From Eumeta japonica (taxonomy: Eukaryota > Arthropoda > Insecta > Lepidoptera > Psychidae): a DNA stretch of 64,000 bases. The translations under genes and the position numbers were made by a program. Location of the stretch: positions 682,001 to 746,000 of the forward strand of contig BGZK01000100.1 in NCBI GenBank assembly GCA_005406025.1, given 5' to 3'. A model generated the notes under the pieces. It did no database searches. It worked only from the letters and a program-made list of their open reading frames with translations, and had not been told where the DNA came from. Positions 1 through 12,249 of this stretch are shown in pieces (position 1 is the first letter of the stretch; the number at the start of each line of letters is the position of its first letter).

Positions 1-3000
1 CTCTATAAAATTTTGCTACAATTTAAAAAATCAAGTATAAATATTTGTGCCGAAATATTTTTAACAAGATTTAGTGAGGTGCAAAAAAGTTCTAAGTATA
101 ACTTGAAAATATCTCAATTGATTTCAGAATATTTATTCTAACCTCAATCAACTTTCCATGATGCCCATTTAGACATTATTAAAATGGCATTTTAATAATG
201 CTAGAGTTCTGGAAAAAATAATGATCAAAATAAAAATTAAATTATATATCAACTTTGTCTAAGCACATTTTTCTCATGTCGTGTATGTATGAATGCCGTC
301 TCGTAAACATTTTATCCCATTACCTTACCGGTTCTAATTATTACAGTTGACTCTTATTTTAGGAACGGTAATTAGATAGAATGAATTATTGTATAGGCCT
401 GTTATGGTATGGTATACAGCCCTTGTAGAAAAGGCTTGTTAAAACACATTTATATATGAACATAGTAATTACATATATTAATATATAAAATATGTTTTTT
501 TTTAATATGTATAAAACAAGTGTTCTGGGCATCTTTTAAAATTTCAAGTACTGTGATTTTTTTCAATACTTATGTCATAGTACGATTATGTCAAGTATTG
601 ATACCAATATTTTTCTCCATTGATTTAATTCTACAATTGCCACGTGGTACTTTGGTACACGTGTACCACATATGTGTATTTCGCCCCAATGCAACACATT
701 TACATCGACACCTCTCGTTGGCGTATTTTGTCGGCGTATACTGTTCATGGGTTTGTTTTGACAGACATTGTGATAATGTAGTCATTGCGCAAAAGATGTT
801 ATGTCAACATTCCTTGAGCCAACTTTCATTTTCAATGACTTTGCAAAATAGTCATCAGTTTTTGAAAAAAAATAGTTTTACATTTATGTTTTTTATTTAT
901 CGGTTTTGAAGAAGGTTTGGGATTTGGGAAAAATTTTATTTTAATAAAAAACAGTAGAAAACGCAGTGGCGGATTTACATATTTCTTAAATGTTTTATTA
1001 CTTTTTGAAGAAACAATACATGTTAATAAAAGTAATACAGAAGCAAATATATTAGTATTTCAGAAATAAATATAGTTATTAAATTATGTTTGCATTCTAT
1101 ATTATTAAAATAAATTATATTTTTATATCGCAAATAAATCCAAATACATTTCATTGAAAAATTTATTTTGACATAAAGTGCCTTCATACAGATGCCTTTA
1201 TATAATTTATAGCTCCTCTTAGACACTATAGCTCTACTTATTAATTCGATTAGTTAATTCGCCACTCATTGATAACCCAGGTAATTGAGATTATAAAAAA
1301 AATCATAGAATGAACTATAAAAATTGTTATGAATGCAAAAATTAATTGTTTTTAATCACTGAAACACACAATGTTCTCATTTAATGTTTGGTACATATAT
1401 TTGACTTTTCATGGCTGTAAAATAATTTATAATACTTAACTAAATATTGTAATAAATATTGTATAATGTAGCTATAGCTAATTGTGTTCATTATTGTACA
1501 ATGTGTAAATTCCATCTTAATTGATGTTGATGTACATAAGTATCTAAAGTAATATCATTAGCAAGACAAAAAAAACCCAATCAATTCAACAACCTGTAAT
1601 TATAATTTGTGTATAACAAGAATAAATTGTTGTAAATCCAAATAAGTTGAAAATAAATTAACTACCATTAAATTGTAATTTATTATAAGAAATAAAAATT
1701 AGTTCAGATCATTTAGATATTGCAGAAAAAAATGAGGCTTGAAAGAAATTTCATACTCTGGGAGTGCTGTAACTGTAAGGCTGTGTGAATCCCTTTTAAA
1801 AATCTTAATTATTGATAAATCTTTCTGAGTTTTATTTCGAGGAGTATGGCTTATTGATGTGTTAAATAAACATAGCATATATAATTAGAATGAAGTGCAG
1901 CTAATTATAAAAAAATCACGTTTTTTATAATTCCAGTACAGTAAATTTAATTTTGAAGTTCAAACTTATATGTTAAAATTAAAAAAAAAAAACTATGTAT
2001 TGTATTGAGTTATACCATAAATATTGTTTGGTAACCATAAAATTGTCTTTAAAAACTCATCTATTGACATTCAGAAGTTATGATAAATATTTCTAGTTTT
2101 GTAGGAACCTTTACTTATATCACTAAGCAACAAATTCAAATAAATATAGAAAACAATAAAATTTTTGTAATGATATTCAACTACAAAATTCTACTTTTTT
2201 TAAAATTTTAGTAGGTCCATTTTAAAATGAAAAAAAAAAACAATTTGTTTGGGATAATAGATTTAAATAAAAATGAAAAAAGTAAAATTAGATTTTTTAA
2301 AAGAAAATTTTAGTTTTGACCCCACAGGTGATCTTAAATTAGTTCCTTTTGTCGATAGTAAGTAATTTTCTAATCTTAATGTTATTTGCATCGACCACCA
2401 TACAAATATTGATCTTGTGATGTAAATTATTGTAAATATTATAAGGAAGAATATATTTAGAGATTAAGATAGTAGTTATTTTTTTTTATGTCCAAGTAAA
2501 GTATAAGTACGAAAAGTTACACAAAAAAAAGGTAGAGTGCTTTGCGAGTATTTTTTAATAGTAGCAGATTTTTTGCTGTAATCAACCTAATTTTATTGGA
2601 AAGCGAATGATATAGTCATTCTTCAAAAAATCATATTTAAATAATTTCGATTGCTTTATTTTATTGTTTGAAAATTCCAAGTATACATTTGTCAAATATG
2701 GACAATTCTATGTAAAATCATAGACAGATTTCAATGGCGAAATTGTAATAGTGTAAGTCTATTTTCAAGTTACAATACAAAATCGAATAACACTGGTGTT
2801 TTATTTTTCTTACAATGAGCTCTCACATCTTTAGTATTAGAGTTTATGCCTTAAGAATCGATTTTTACAAACCCCATGGCACCTAAATTGAATATGGAGC
2901 TTAGAGTGTTAATAAAAATTAATCATCTCATTGCCCCTCCATGCAACTCATACTACGGCTCAATTATACAAACAACCATGGAGATTTAAAACTATATCAC

Positions 3001-3410
3001 TGTTTTATCGAGATTTTTATCAAGAGAAATACTTATTTCAAACTTTTGCATCAATTTTTTATTATACATTCAAACACTGTAATAAATTGTAGATTTGAGT
3101 ATAATTAAACATACTATAGTGAAAGTTGTAGATAATAAGCTACAATATGTAGTTTACAGAATTAGAATTTGATTTAGCATTTGAAACTTATTTCAAGATA
3201 AAAATACTTAAATATGTGAAAAAGTGATCAGAGAAGTAAGTTAGATAGCTCAAATTAAAGGTTATTAAATGAACTAGAAAATACATTTGAATAAATAAAG
3301 TTATTAACAGTTCTGAAGCAATTCGAAAAAAAAAATTTTCAAACACCCACAACTTTTGAAATAATGGACTGATTTGGCTTATATTTGAACTTAACCTTCC
3401 CTAATAGTCA
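1..3410. other. AT-rich intergenic DNA, nothing recognised
   Basis: Very AT-rich sequence with stops in all frames and many A or T runs. Short open frames here (for example 520-909 and 1023-1226) begin with GTG or TTG or have random AT-rich composition. I see no domain, RNA gene or clear repeat. Confidence 0.6.
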
Positions 3411-3418
3411 TTCGATTG

Positions 3419-3634
3419 TCAGTTATGTAGGTACATACAAGTAGCTCTGTCAGTTATAAAGGTCCGGAAGGAAAAAACGACTGTCACTTATACAGGTTTT
3501 TGTTTTTCACTTAGAGGTTTTAGAGTGGTAAAAGTATGGGGCCGGGCAACAACTCTCACTTATAGATTTTCACTTACCCAGTTCTCTCTTACTCAGGTTT
3601 GAATGTATGTATCAACATAAATGTCACTTATGAG
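3419..3634 (+). repeat. Degenerate array of GTCACTTATACAGGTTTT-like motifs
   Basis: About eight imperfect copies of a 12-18 base motif follow one another, with starts near 3419, 3449, 3483, 3506, 3555, 3569, 3588 and 3623. Examples are GTCAGTTATGTAGGT, GTCAGTTATAAAGGT, GTCACTTATACAGGTTTT and CTCACTTATAGATTTT. It recalls the terminal or subterminal repeats of pogo/Tigger-like DNA transposons, but no transposase or paired inverted end was found, so the family is unassigned. Confidence 0.5.
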
Positions 3635-3639
3635 AATAG

Positions 3640-4425
3640 ACCATAGCACAACTTTTTTTAGACATATTTTCAGTAGAGTACAAAAATCTCAATAAAACAG
3701 TGACATACATAGTTTTCTTATGATTAACTGAATTTATCTTGGGATCTATTAGTTCTACAGTTTTGGCTTAAAGGACTTTTATAGAAAATTGAATTCTCTA
3801 CAAAAAAAGCTATAAAATCTCGCTCTAATTTGAGAGATTCGGAGAAAAATAAAAAAAGACCGTGATTTTTGAGCAAAAATCTATTTTACTATTTTTTTAT
3901 TGAGGATGTAGTAAATAGATTGAACATAAGCTGTAAGAGCTTTTATAGAGGAAAAATTCCTCTACAATTTCTGCCCATGGTCAATTGAATAACATGAAAT
4001 GTCACGGAGATATAGATCATTAAAAAAAAATTAGTGATTTTATAAAAAGCGTAGGAAAATATAATTTTACAAATGATCGTTCTTGATCATCATTCAATGT
4101 TAACGTAAGATCGTCAATATGACTTATAATAGACTGTATTTAATGTAGTTTGTTATATTGAGAAAATTCATAATTACTGTTATCAACTTAATGTTTTCAA
4201 CATTGGTTGTCTGTAAAGTCAGTTTACAGATTATAATTTTACATGATAATGTCATAAGACAATGTTGAGGAAAAATTGCATTCTTTTATGAATTGAATTA
4301 TTATCATTGAATTATCATTATTTTGTATAATACAAAGGAGTAAATTGAAAATGACAATGTATTCGATAAATTAACATTTATGTGCACTAGTTCATTCAAA
4401 AATTTTTCTACTTAAATTATACAGT
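3640..4425. other. AT-rich intergenic DNA
   Basis: No coding signature or repeat was recognised. The sequence is A/T-run rich and has stops in all frames. Confidence 0.5.
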
Positions 4426-4429
4426 AAAG

Positions 4430-4565
4430 AGATAGATGCATCACAAGCCGAATGCTTAGGCCGATTGTGTCTCTATTGTTCCGCGCTCTCGGTCGCACGC
4501 TCGCCTCAGGCGGAACACGACAATGAGTGATGCTTTTTCGTGCATGCAGCCGGCGTTCATTTATA
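4430..4565. other. Small GC-richer islet with dyad symmetry
   Basis: A short GC-richer block in AT-rich DNA. TGTTCCGC at about 4477 is answered by GCGGAACA at about 4511, and GCATCAC near 4438 by GTGATGC near 4526, so two nested inverted repeats could form one imperfect stem. It could be the remnant of a short inverted-repeat element or a structured regulatory site. Confidence 0.35.
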
Positions 4566-4569
4566 AGAC

Positions 4570-5570
4570 GTTATCACGTCAAAAAAAATTGTGTTAAATG
4601 GGAAAATTTCAAATTCATTTAGCGAGAACTAAAAATTAAAATGAGCTCATCGTTGGTGACAATTTTTTTATATGTTTAGAACAATATTTCGTCAATGGAG
4701 CAAGAAAAAAATAGTCTCCTAAAATGAAGAACCTTAATATTCCGTATAAAAGAGAAGTAAACACATGAAATACATTCTGTAGCATGTCGAGCTGATACAC
4801 CACTTTTTTTATATAAAACAATAAGGTAATTTTTTTCTCATGTTCAGAAAGCTTAACATTGAAATTGTATAGGTAATTCAAATTTAATATTTTGGAGAGA
4901 CAAATGAATACATAATTATTGTTACATATTGCTTTAAAGAAAATGTACATACACATTTTGGATCTTGGATTTTGTTATTCAACATAACTTTTAATAAATG
5001 CCCATTGTTTTCATTCATCGTGTACATACATTATTGTTTCAACTGCTGTTTATAAGAAATGTTTATTTAATTTCATCGAAGTGGAATTGATACCTTATGA
5101 AAATATATTCATTATAAATAAAAATATTATTCACTATATATATAAATTTTTTCAAAAAGTAAGTATGACTGGAATTAAGGCAGGCCACACAAAGAATTCT
5201 ATATTTTGAAACTAAAAGAATGCATTGTATCTATGTATAGTACAACACATGAAAATGCCGCTCCAAAAATGTTTGTGTATGCTGCAATGCACAGGTTCAA
5301 TGTTCCCCGACCCATAAAGATCAGGGAACATTAGGGAACGTCGTGGAACGAGAGACTAATCTCTCTGTGTGTTCCTATTTCACTGTATTGTGACATTTTT
5401 GTGATAAACTTCTCAACGACAGAGTTTTTTGCAATGTACAGTATAAAACATGATTTGATACAAGATATAGATATGAAGTGATAAGTGAAAAATTTCACTT
5501 GGAAATTGCTATGACATGAAACTCTATCAATATGGTATAATAAGAATTACAAATATTGTATCTGAAATTT
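4570..5570. other. Intergenic DNA downstream of mS38
   Basis: AT-rich. A 106-codon open frame on the minus strand (4636-4956) has low-complexity, Phe/Tyr/Ile/Lys-rich composition typical of chance frames in such DNA and matches no family I know. A small inverted repeat, TGTTCCC then GGGAACA, lies near 5301-5330. Confidence 0.45.
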
Positions 5571-5572
5571 TG

Positions 5573-5578
5573 TTTATT
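5573..5578 (-). promoter_or_regulatory. Polyadenylation signal AATAAA of the mS38 gene
   Basis: On the minus strand AATAAA lies about 30 bases after the mS38 stop codon (5611-5609). This is a normal distance for an insect transcript with a very short 3' UTR. The cleavage site is not visible. Confidence 0.6.
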
Positions 5579-5608
5579 TCTTCTAATAGACTACAATAAG
5601 GTCATTAA

Positions 5609-7717
5609 TTAAGCTTTATAAACATCCGTGTGCTTGTAGTTTATCTTCTTATCCAAGCCCATGAGTTGCCTGATTATGAATTCAGGCAACCTTCGACCAC
5701 GCCATCTTTTTGGCAGAGGTTCATAGTTAGCTTGCTGTAATTTATCCTTAACGTACTGCTCTGCTGAAAACTGCATTGCCTCTTTCATCATCAGTTGGAG
5801 TTCAGCCTGAAATGCTTTCTCCTTCAGTTGCCTCCTTTTTAAGTCTCTCTGGAATGCATGAGAAAATTAATTTTGTCAATGAATTAGTATAATAAGCAGG
5901 ATGACCACTTTTTCCTCTTATTTAAAATTTCTTTATATTCTGAGTTTACAGGCTTGAACTTTTCTAGCTTCCTGAGAAATAATTATACTGTTACTACAAC
6001 TAAGATTTCTAATAAATTAAAAAAAAAATTGTGATATTTTTTTAGAGAATAGACATTTCAGTTTTATTTTTAATTTTATTTAAATAGAAATGATAATAAA
6101 TATTATTTCACTTATATTTAAATTTTGACTCAATTAATATGGTAAAAAATAGAACAATGCCATAAAATGTGACAATTTAAAAAAAAAGTGAATATTTTAT
6201 TTTGGATTGTTGTCATTTTATACCAATATGATCCTTTCTGTGACTAGTTTCATAGCCGCAAAGATTTTTACATTGTACTGTATCAACTATAAACTTTCTA
6301 GTTAAATCAAAAGGGCTCTAATATAAATACACTTAAAAATGGTTCAGTTTTTCAAACTTATGAAATAATGAAATATGTTCTGTGAAAAGTAATGTTCACG
6401 TAAGTAGAGAAGTAATTTGTTATTTTATAGATTCTGTAATTCAAATTAGTCAAGGAGTTGGTCATTACCAGAGGTCCATAATCCAGGATAAAATAAAAAC
6501 ATTTTTTATCATATTTTGAGCAGAAATTAAACAATAAACTGTCATTCAGTGGTTTATAACTTGTGCATCTTTTAATTTAATATACCATATTTTTATATAA
6601 GAATGGTATTCAAAGCATAGAGACATTCTTTTTTTTATTTGATATGATTTCATCAATATTAAAAAATCATTTGACTAATAACTGTTCTTGACAGGACTGT
6701 TTAGCAGACTACCCTTAACATATTTATTTAATGATAAATTAGCAAGTAAATATAAAAAAAATTAAACTGAAAAAAATTGTATTTTTTTCTCTTTCGATAA
6801 AAATATTATTCACAGGAAATTCTTGAACACAACTTTACACATACCAAAATAAGAACTAAAATGAAATTTTACGAAATCTGTGCAATTTTAAATCTAGTTG
6901 CATTTTTCTGGAAAAGTCTTGAACATAAAGTATTATTAAAAATAAATTTACTATAGTTTTTCATTCCTCTTTGAAATGAAATTGGTGTGGTAAGTTAACA
7001 TTTGACAAGTTTCGCTGTACCAAAATTGAGAAAATCATTTTCTAAAAATTGCTGATTGCAAGTGTTTTTTTATTTAAAAATGGTCCAGTACAAAAGTTTT
7101 TGTTTGTTGTGTGTTTAGAAATTGAGCATATCAATAATATCAAATTATTTGCTTTTATAAACAATAATGCAATAATGCCCTTATACTGAGTATTAAAAAT
7201 AAATTCAATAACTTACTTTAGCCCATTTATATTTCATTCTTTTCATAAGCTTCCTCCTCTTGTGCTTTTTCATCTTTTTTCTTCGAATGACAATCAAACG
7301 TACTGCTTGTTTTTCTTCTTGTTTTGGAGTTGGCAAGCCGATTTCTTCTCTTTTCCATGCATTATCAATTAGTGGCAGAATCGAACGGGGACTGATAATA
7401 GGAATATAAGCTATTGGATCTTTTATCGCTTTATCTGCGCTGGGTCTCGGTTCGAAAATGTCGACACCCAAAGAGCTCGGGCTGAACGAGGGTTTGAATC
7501 GACTAAGCGTATCTTCTTTTTTGATGAGGTTTAGTTTACATTCTTTCGCGTTACTCAAAACTCCTTTTACATTTAGTGTACGTAGGCCTAAAAGAAACCC
7601 GGATTCAAAATTAGTGATATTTCAAGTGTTGTAAAACATCTTTATTCTGTGAGCGTACACATTAGGTTATAATTTATTATACGCACATTTTACGCCAGTT
7701 TTGATCGTACGTATCAT
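5609..7717 (-). CDS. mS38: Mitochondrial small-subunit ribosomal protein mS38 (AURKAIP1), spliced
   Basis: Homologue of mS38/AURKAIP1, a basic protein of the mitochondrial 28S ribosomal subunit, related at its C-terminus to yeast Cox24/Qri5. Exons on the minus strand: 7587-7217 and 5848-5609, joined in phase 0 by a 1368-bp intron with donor AAA|GTAAGT and acceptor TTCCAG|AGAGAC. The first of these ends in the family hallmark KKMKKHKRRKLMKRMK; the second continues with RDLKRRQLKEKAF and closes in PKRWRGRRLPEFI...DVYKA before TAA. The acceptor before 7587 is strong (GGGTTTCTTTTAG|G) and leaves two bases of a split codon, so at least one more exon lies upstream. The best candidate is 7717-7711 (ATGATAC, weak donor GTACGA), giving a start MIRLRTLNVKGVL that looks like a mitochondrial targeting peptide and a total of about 205 residues (human protein: 199). 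A second ATG just upstream of another GTACG-type donor, near 7667, gives the same reading frame. The first exon is therefore uncertain; the other two are firm. Confidence 0.9.
5849..7216 (-). other. Intron of mS38 (between the two main coding exons)
   Basis: Canonical GTAAGT donor (7216-7211) and CAG acceptor (5851-5849). The interior is AT-rich with stops in every frame; no nested gene or known element was recognised. Confidence 0.8.
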
Positions 7718-8980
7718 TGTGATAGTTCTGCAAATAATGCTATTATATATAAAACGGTTTCTTTAATCACTGCATTATCATTTAACTATACTAAGGAATA
7801 CACTAATAATAATCTCCTAATATCAAAAAATAACATAACCCAGTTACCCTACTAATGTCAAACTGTTAAAGACGTCAAAAAGACGCTTACAAAGTTTGGG
7901 TCACAGGACAATAATTTTTAGTCTGCCACAATAGTAAAATGTAATAGTAAAATTTAAACAATTCACTAGAAGTTAATTGGGCATGCTAATTCAAATTAAC
8001 TTACGTATTACTCCCGTTTTGATCGACTTAAAAAATGAGGACTTTGTCGATACGTCTTTCCTTCAAAACTGTCGTTTATTAATCGGTTTCGATATTTTTT
8101 TTACATGAAAAATTATGCTCTCAGTTCAGTTCCATTTTTATCAAAATTAATATTTGATAATGGAAATCATGAACAGTCAACGACATACCTCTAATAATAT
8201 GGACAAGCATATGAAATTCTAGGTATTTTCAATAGTAACTCATGTATGTGCTTTAAGAAAGCATTATCACTTCGTGAAAATGGAACTGATGATGGAGACA
8301 CACACGATTACTACGAAACTATTTATTTGTAAGTTTTTCCAAGAAAAATCTATTTAAACGTGTAAAATTCAAAAATGGAAAAGTACTAACATAAAAAATC
8401 TCTTGAATCAAATTGAAAATTTGAAATGCAAATGACAGATTGACAATCTAAAAATATTTCATTTGGTGGTAGGATAATATTTTAAATAATAATCCGATAT
8501 CCAATTAATACTTAATTGGATTTGAATTTTGGTTTTTATATACAAGATTATAAGTAAGTCTACTATTTATAGTTTATACTTAGATTACTTATTAAGTCAA
8601 ATATATCCAAAAGATAATTGTTAATGGATTCGATTATAATGTAAAGACATTATCAGCTTGTGAATTATTATTTTTTTCAATAAATTTGAAAACATGGATT
8701 TTATTTCATTGGGATCCCCGAGCGTAATTGATTTTATTTTTTTCAAACGAAAAAATATTTTTATGAGTAGGTACAGGTAACTTTACTATTGGTTCAGTTT
8801 TGAAACTCGTTTCACCTAGAGTAAGAAAACGGGATAAGTACGAATAGGACTCATACCATAAAGGCTCTGTACAAACTTAGCTCTCTTTTTTACTTCAATT
8901 TTTTTTTAAATATACGAACTTTTGGAAATCTCATGTTTTCGTAGTGGGAAGTTAAAAAATGTTCTCTCATAGATCGGTCT
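7718..8980. other. Intergenic DNA upstream of mS38
   Basis: Presumed promoter side of the mS38 gene; no TATA box or initiator could be assigned with confidence. AT-rich and otherwise featureless. Confidence 0.4.
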
Positions 8981-8982
8981 AC

Positions 8983-9039
8983 ATTACAAATTATTAACAT
9001 CTGCATTTACTTCAAATGCAGATGTTAATAATTTGTAAT
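8983..9039. repeat. Perfect 57-bp hairpin (26-bp arms, 5-base loop)
   Basis: The arm at 8983-9008 is the exact reverse complement of 9014-9039, with loop ACTTC. The core words are AACATCTGCATTT and AAATGCAGATGTT. No mismatch was found by eye. Such a hairpin may be a young fold-back, a small MITE remnant or a hairpin RNA source. Confidence 0.85.
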
Positions 9040-9209
9040 TGCAAAAAAGAGATTAAGTGATATCTTATACACCCGATATAAGTAATTAAAAAATCGTTAC
9101 TTTATAGTTATAAGGTAAGGATTTTCGGATTTACTTGTATTGTGTGAGGAATTTGCTTCTTGTCAAATTTCCTGATTCTAGGTCAGTACTCTAGTAGTTG
9201 TGATTTACT

Positions 9210-9370
9210 TACGAGTGTCAATATCTATACTAACATTTTGAATACAAAAGTGTATTCTGTTTAGTACTTTCACGCTTAAATTGCTATACTAATTTTGATG
9301 AAATTTGCTTGCATTTAGTTTGACATCAGGCAACAAACATAGGCTACTCTTCGTTAGACTGTTTGTTTGT
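9210..9370 (+). mobile_element. Degenerate LINE-like 3' tail
   Basis: The run 'tatactaac ... ctttcacgcttaaattgct ... ttttgatgaaattt ... acataggctac' follows a layout I know from 3' ends of lepidopteran non-LTR (RTE-like) repeats. It is much mutated and has no coding part. Family assignment is from memory of the pattern. Confidence 0.5.
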
Positions 9371-9379
9371 ATGTTATTT

Positions 9380-10690
9380 CATAGTTCAACAACAGTTAAG
9401 CTGATTTCGAAGAACTTTGGAGCATATCATTTTGTAATATATAAGGTACTGTCTGTTGGTCTTTCGGCTATTTATATTGTATATCTATTTATAAATTAAC
9501 AATAAGTTAACCAATTTTAATGAAATATAGCAAACTGAAAAAACTCATTGTCACATAAAATATTGGTTAACGTTTATTTTTTATATGTTTATCTGTAACC
9601 TTATATCTAGAAGATTTAAAGGCCATTTATTTTATTTTGTCAATCATCCTTAATCTTTCTTTTGCCAAGAGATGGAGCGGTATTAGAGTGACAATGAGGA
9701 TTGAGAAGTAGGGAAGAAACGAAGATATAGTGTAAATGAGAAAGGGAGAGTGATAACGAAAGTAAGAGAGTGTTGCCATTTCCATTGCAATTATATATAT
9801 GATTAATAATAATGGTTTAATAAAAAGAAAGTCATGGTAAATTAAGACAAAGAATATGGTTTTTAAACTGAACTTTTAACAGTACAAATTATATTACTAT
9901 AAATGTTATATTTCGTGAGGGTGTTTGGTTGTTCGTAACTTAATTACGCACAAACGGCTTGATGAATTTTAACGAAATTTAGCACAATGATAAAATATTT
10001 TCTGGATTATAAGCATGATGTTTTATATCTCCCAATAATGCGTTCTTGTGGAATAATTTAAAAGAAACCAGAATCGCTATTAAAAGCAGAATCAACATCA
10101 GAATCGAGAGCGATAGCGCTATCGAAAAAGAGAGGGATGTAGGATTAGAATACAGAACAAGATCAAGTTACTGCGAAACCAGAATTTAAATCTAGAACAG
10201 GTTCGGGTTTGATATCGATGACAGCAAGATTACTCAATATACAAAATGAGAAATCAATTATATGTTCACGCGTTTGGAGCCGCAGGCAAAAGAAAATAAG
10301 GCATAAAGGGCATTTTTTTTATAACATTGATTTAGAAGCTTGTTTATTTTTGGCACTACAAGGAACCGCATACATATTTGATATTAATTTCAACTTGATA
10401 TCTCCACTCATACCTGAGAAAAAGATTTTTGACAGACAGACAAATGATCTACATGATATATACATATGTATAAAAAGAAATGCTTTTCTTTTTTCTCTTT
10501 TAAGATTCGGCACCTTAAAAATGTTAGGGCTGTCAATAACTTTCATTAGACAAAGTTCGATAATGTATTTAATTAAAACCGATTCTGAAAACAACGCAAC
10601 GTAATATGTCCATTTTTTTTCTTATATAAGAAAAATCATGTGCAAGGCTAGTTGACGGTGAATATATTTTGACCTCTGTTTTTTTTATGT
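9380..10690. other. Intergenic DNA with purine-rich block and GAATCG-type tract
   Basis: A purine-rich stretch lies at 9665-9780. A tract of degenerate CAGAATCGAGA-like words occupies 10066-10205. It is followed by LINE-tail-like sequence with 'gacagacagacaaatg' near 10430. The open frame over 10209-10604 has no recognisable domain and is probably chance. Confidence 0.45.
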
Positions 10691-10694
10691 AGAC

Positions 10695-11150
10695 AACGTT
10701 AAAGCAAGTCCCCCAATCTCAAACAAAAGTTTGTGGGGCGACAATTCCCTGCAGTAGGACGACCGAAAATCTGACACAACAAAGGCAACGACAAAACGGC
10801 GATGAGCGTGAACCGTGAACATAATACTAACCGACATCGCATCGCGATAGCTTCTATATCGCGTTGGGGCACGTACCGGGGGAAACTTCCGGTTCCGGTC
10901 ACTAAGTCCTCGGGGGGGGGCGCCGGAAGGTTACTTTTTCTTTATGATGGAGTTTTTAATTAGGAATTCGACATTTTGTTGACTGAGATGAATGGAGGCC
11001 GGGCGCTCGTCCCTGTTTGCTTCGGCCCCGCGACCTCGCTGTTTTTGTCTAATCCCCGGGGCTCTCGGCGAAAAGTGGAGGCGGAAAAAAAAAGAGAATG
11101 AAAAAGTCGTTTTATCGTTCCACTCGGTTTAAGTAGTTAGTGTTTTCGTG
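10695..11150. other. CpG- and GC-rich island
   Basis: Sharply GC-richer than its surroundings, with a G run at about 10911-10920 and many CpGs. No long open frame with a recognisable domain. A possible promoter, 5' exon or conserved regulatory island; nothing proves which. Confidence 0.4.
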
Positions 11151-11156
11151 CATACG

Positions 11157-11282
11157 ATGAGCAAGTATGCGAAAAAATTATTCTTTAAAGTTACGCTTGT
11201 TCTTGTGCCGCTTCTCGTACGCACAGACGTACTGATTAATGAAGGCAATTCGATTGTGTTTACATCTTGTTATTTTTGTTAA
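11157..11282 (+). CDS. Possible small ORF (41 aa) next to the CpG-rich island
   Basis: An ATG-initiated frame beginning MSKYAKKLFFKVTLVL and followed by PLLVRTD: a basic N-terminus then a hydrophobic stretch, like a signal or membrane segment. It starts just after the GC-rich island. It is short, I recognise no family, and chance is quite possible. Confidence 0.12.
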   Translation: MSKYAKKLFFKVTLVLVPLLVRTDVLINEGNSIVFTSCYFC

Positions 11283-11289
11283 CTATCAA

Positions 11290-12140
11290 TTAATTTCTGT
11301 TCGTGCTTAATTACTTATTTCAATTTTGATAATTCCTGTTTTTGTATTAATAATATAATACCTAACCTAATTTTGTGTTAATAGTCTAACCTAAGTAGAA
11401 AAACAATTTTATTTATTTATTGTAATTAATGAAATGTCCATTGCTGTACTTAAAATCATTACAAAATTGGAGCTCCAAGAACGGATTAAATGTAGTGTTA
11501 TCTTTACTGTCAGTTAGATAGCAACTAGCTTTTATCCATGTTTCTAAATTTGCATATTTATTTAAGAATTATAAAAATTGGCCGTTACTTGAATTCAATT
11601 AATTAAGTAGAAACAATACGTAAAAATAAAAACTGAAACGGTGTTCTTCCAAGGGCTAAAATAAACGCTATCATTATCGATATACGCACATAACTTTGTA
11701 ACAATAAAGTCCAGTTTCTCGAAAAACAATCCACGTATCAAAAAGGGTACTTTTACAAAATGTATGTTATTGTACGAAATGTAGATAATATTTCGATAAG
11801 TAGTCAATGCACCTTGTAAAGAGTTAGTTAGTTATTGTTTGTCATTAATAAAAACAAACTCCTGCCAATGAAATTCTTAGGAAAAAACGTCACCAAAAGC
11901 CTTGGATAATGTTTATTGTAACCATTCCAAAGAAAGAATACAAATTTTTTTGATAATCAACTTACTCTGAAGTATTGTATCACCTTAAGTACTTTATTGT
12001 GTATCAAGTATTTGTTAAAATTACCATCAATGTTAAAAAATGGTTTAATTACTTGTATACGTCATATGAGTTGTCATTTCATTACATGAAACACCATCCC
12101 ACATTATTACAGATCGAGGAGTGCGTGAACTTCGAATTGC
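11290..12140. other. AT-rich intergenic DNA
   Basis: Nothing recognised beyond A/T-rich spacer. Confidence 0.5.
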
Positions 12141-12148
12141 GTTTTCCA

Positions 12149-12245
12149 CGTTGACCTTGTACGGGCTAAGGGCTGTTAACACCGTCGTCATCAATGCGGT
12201 GGTAAAGTCCGCGACCGGCAGCTTAATGTCATTTACCAGATCGAA
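12149..12245 (+). repeat. Dispersed repeat 'GTCCGCGACCG', copy A
   Basis: About 95 bp aligns by eye with 13197-13300 and 45699-45795. Shared words are TTCCACG at the left end, GTTAAcAccGTcGTCATCAA in the middle and AAGTCCGCGACCGgC..CTTAA at the right. No coding content. Probably part of an old non-autonomous transposon. Confidence 0.6.
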
Positions 12246-12249
12246 TAAA

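Noticed and set aside
4636..4956. 106-codon minus-strand frame as a gene
   Set aside because: Low-complexity, AT-driven composition; no family, splice context or conservation clue.
8001..8105. Upstream first exon of mS38 at a GTAAGT-like donor near 8000
   Set aside because: The only ATG in the preceding sequence is followed directly by a stop.
10209..10604. 131-codon plus-strand frame
   Set aside because: Starts inside a degenerate tract and runs through LINE-tail-like sequence (gacagacagacaaatg); not protein-like.
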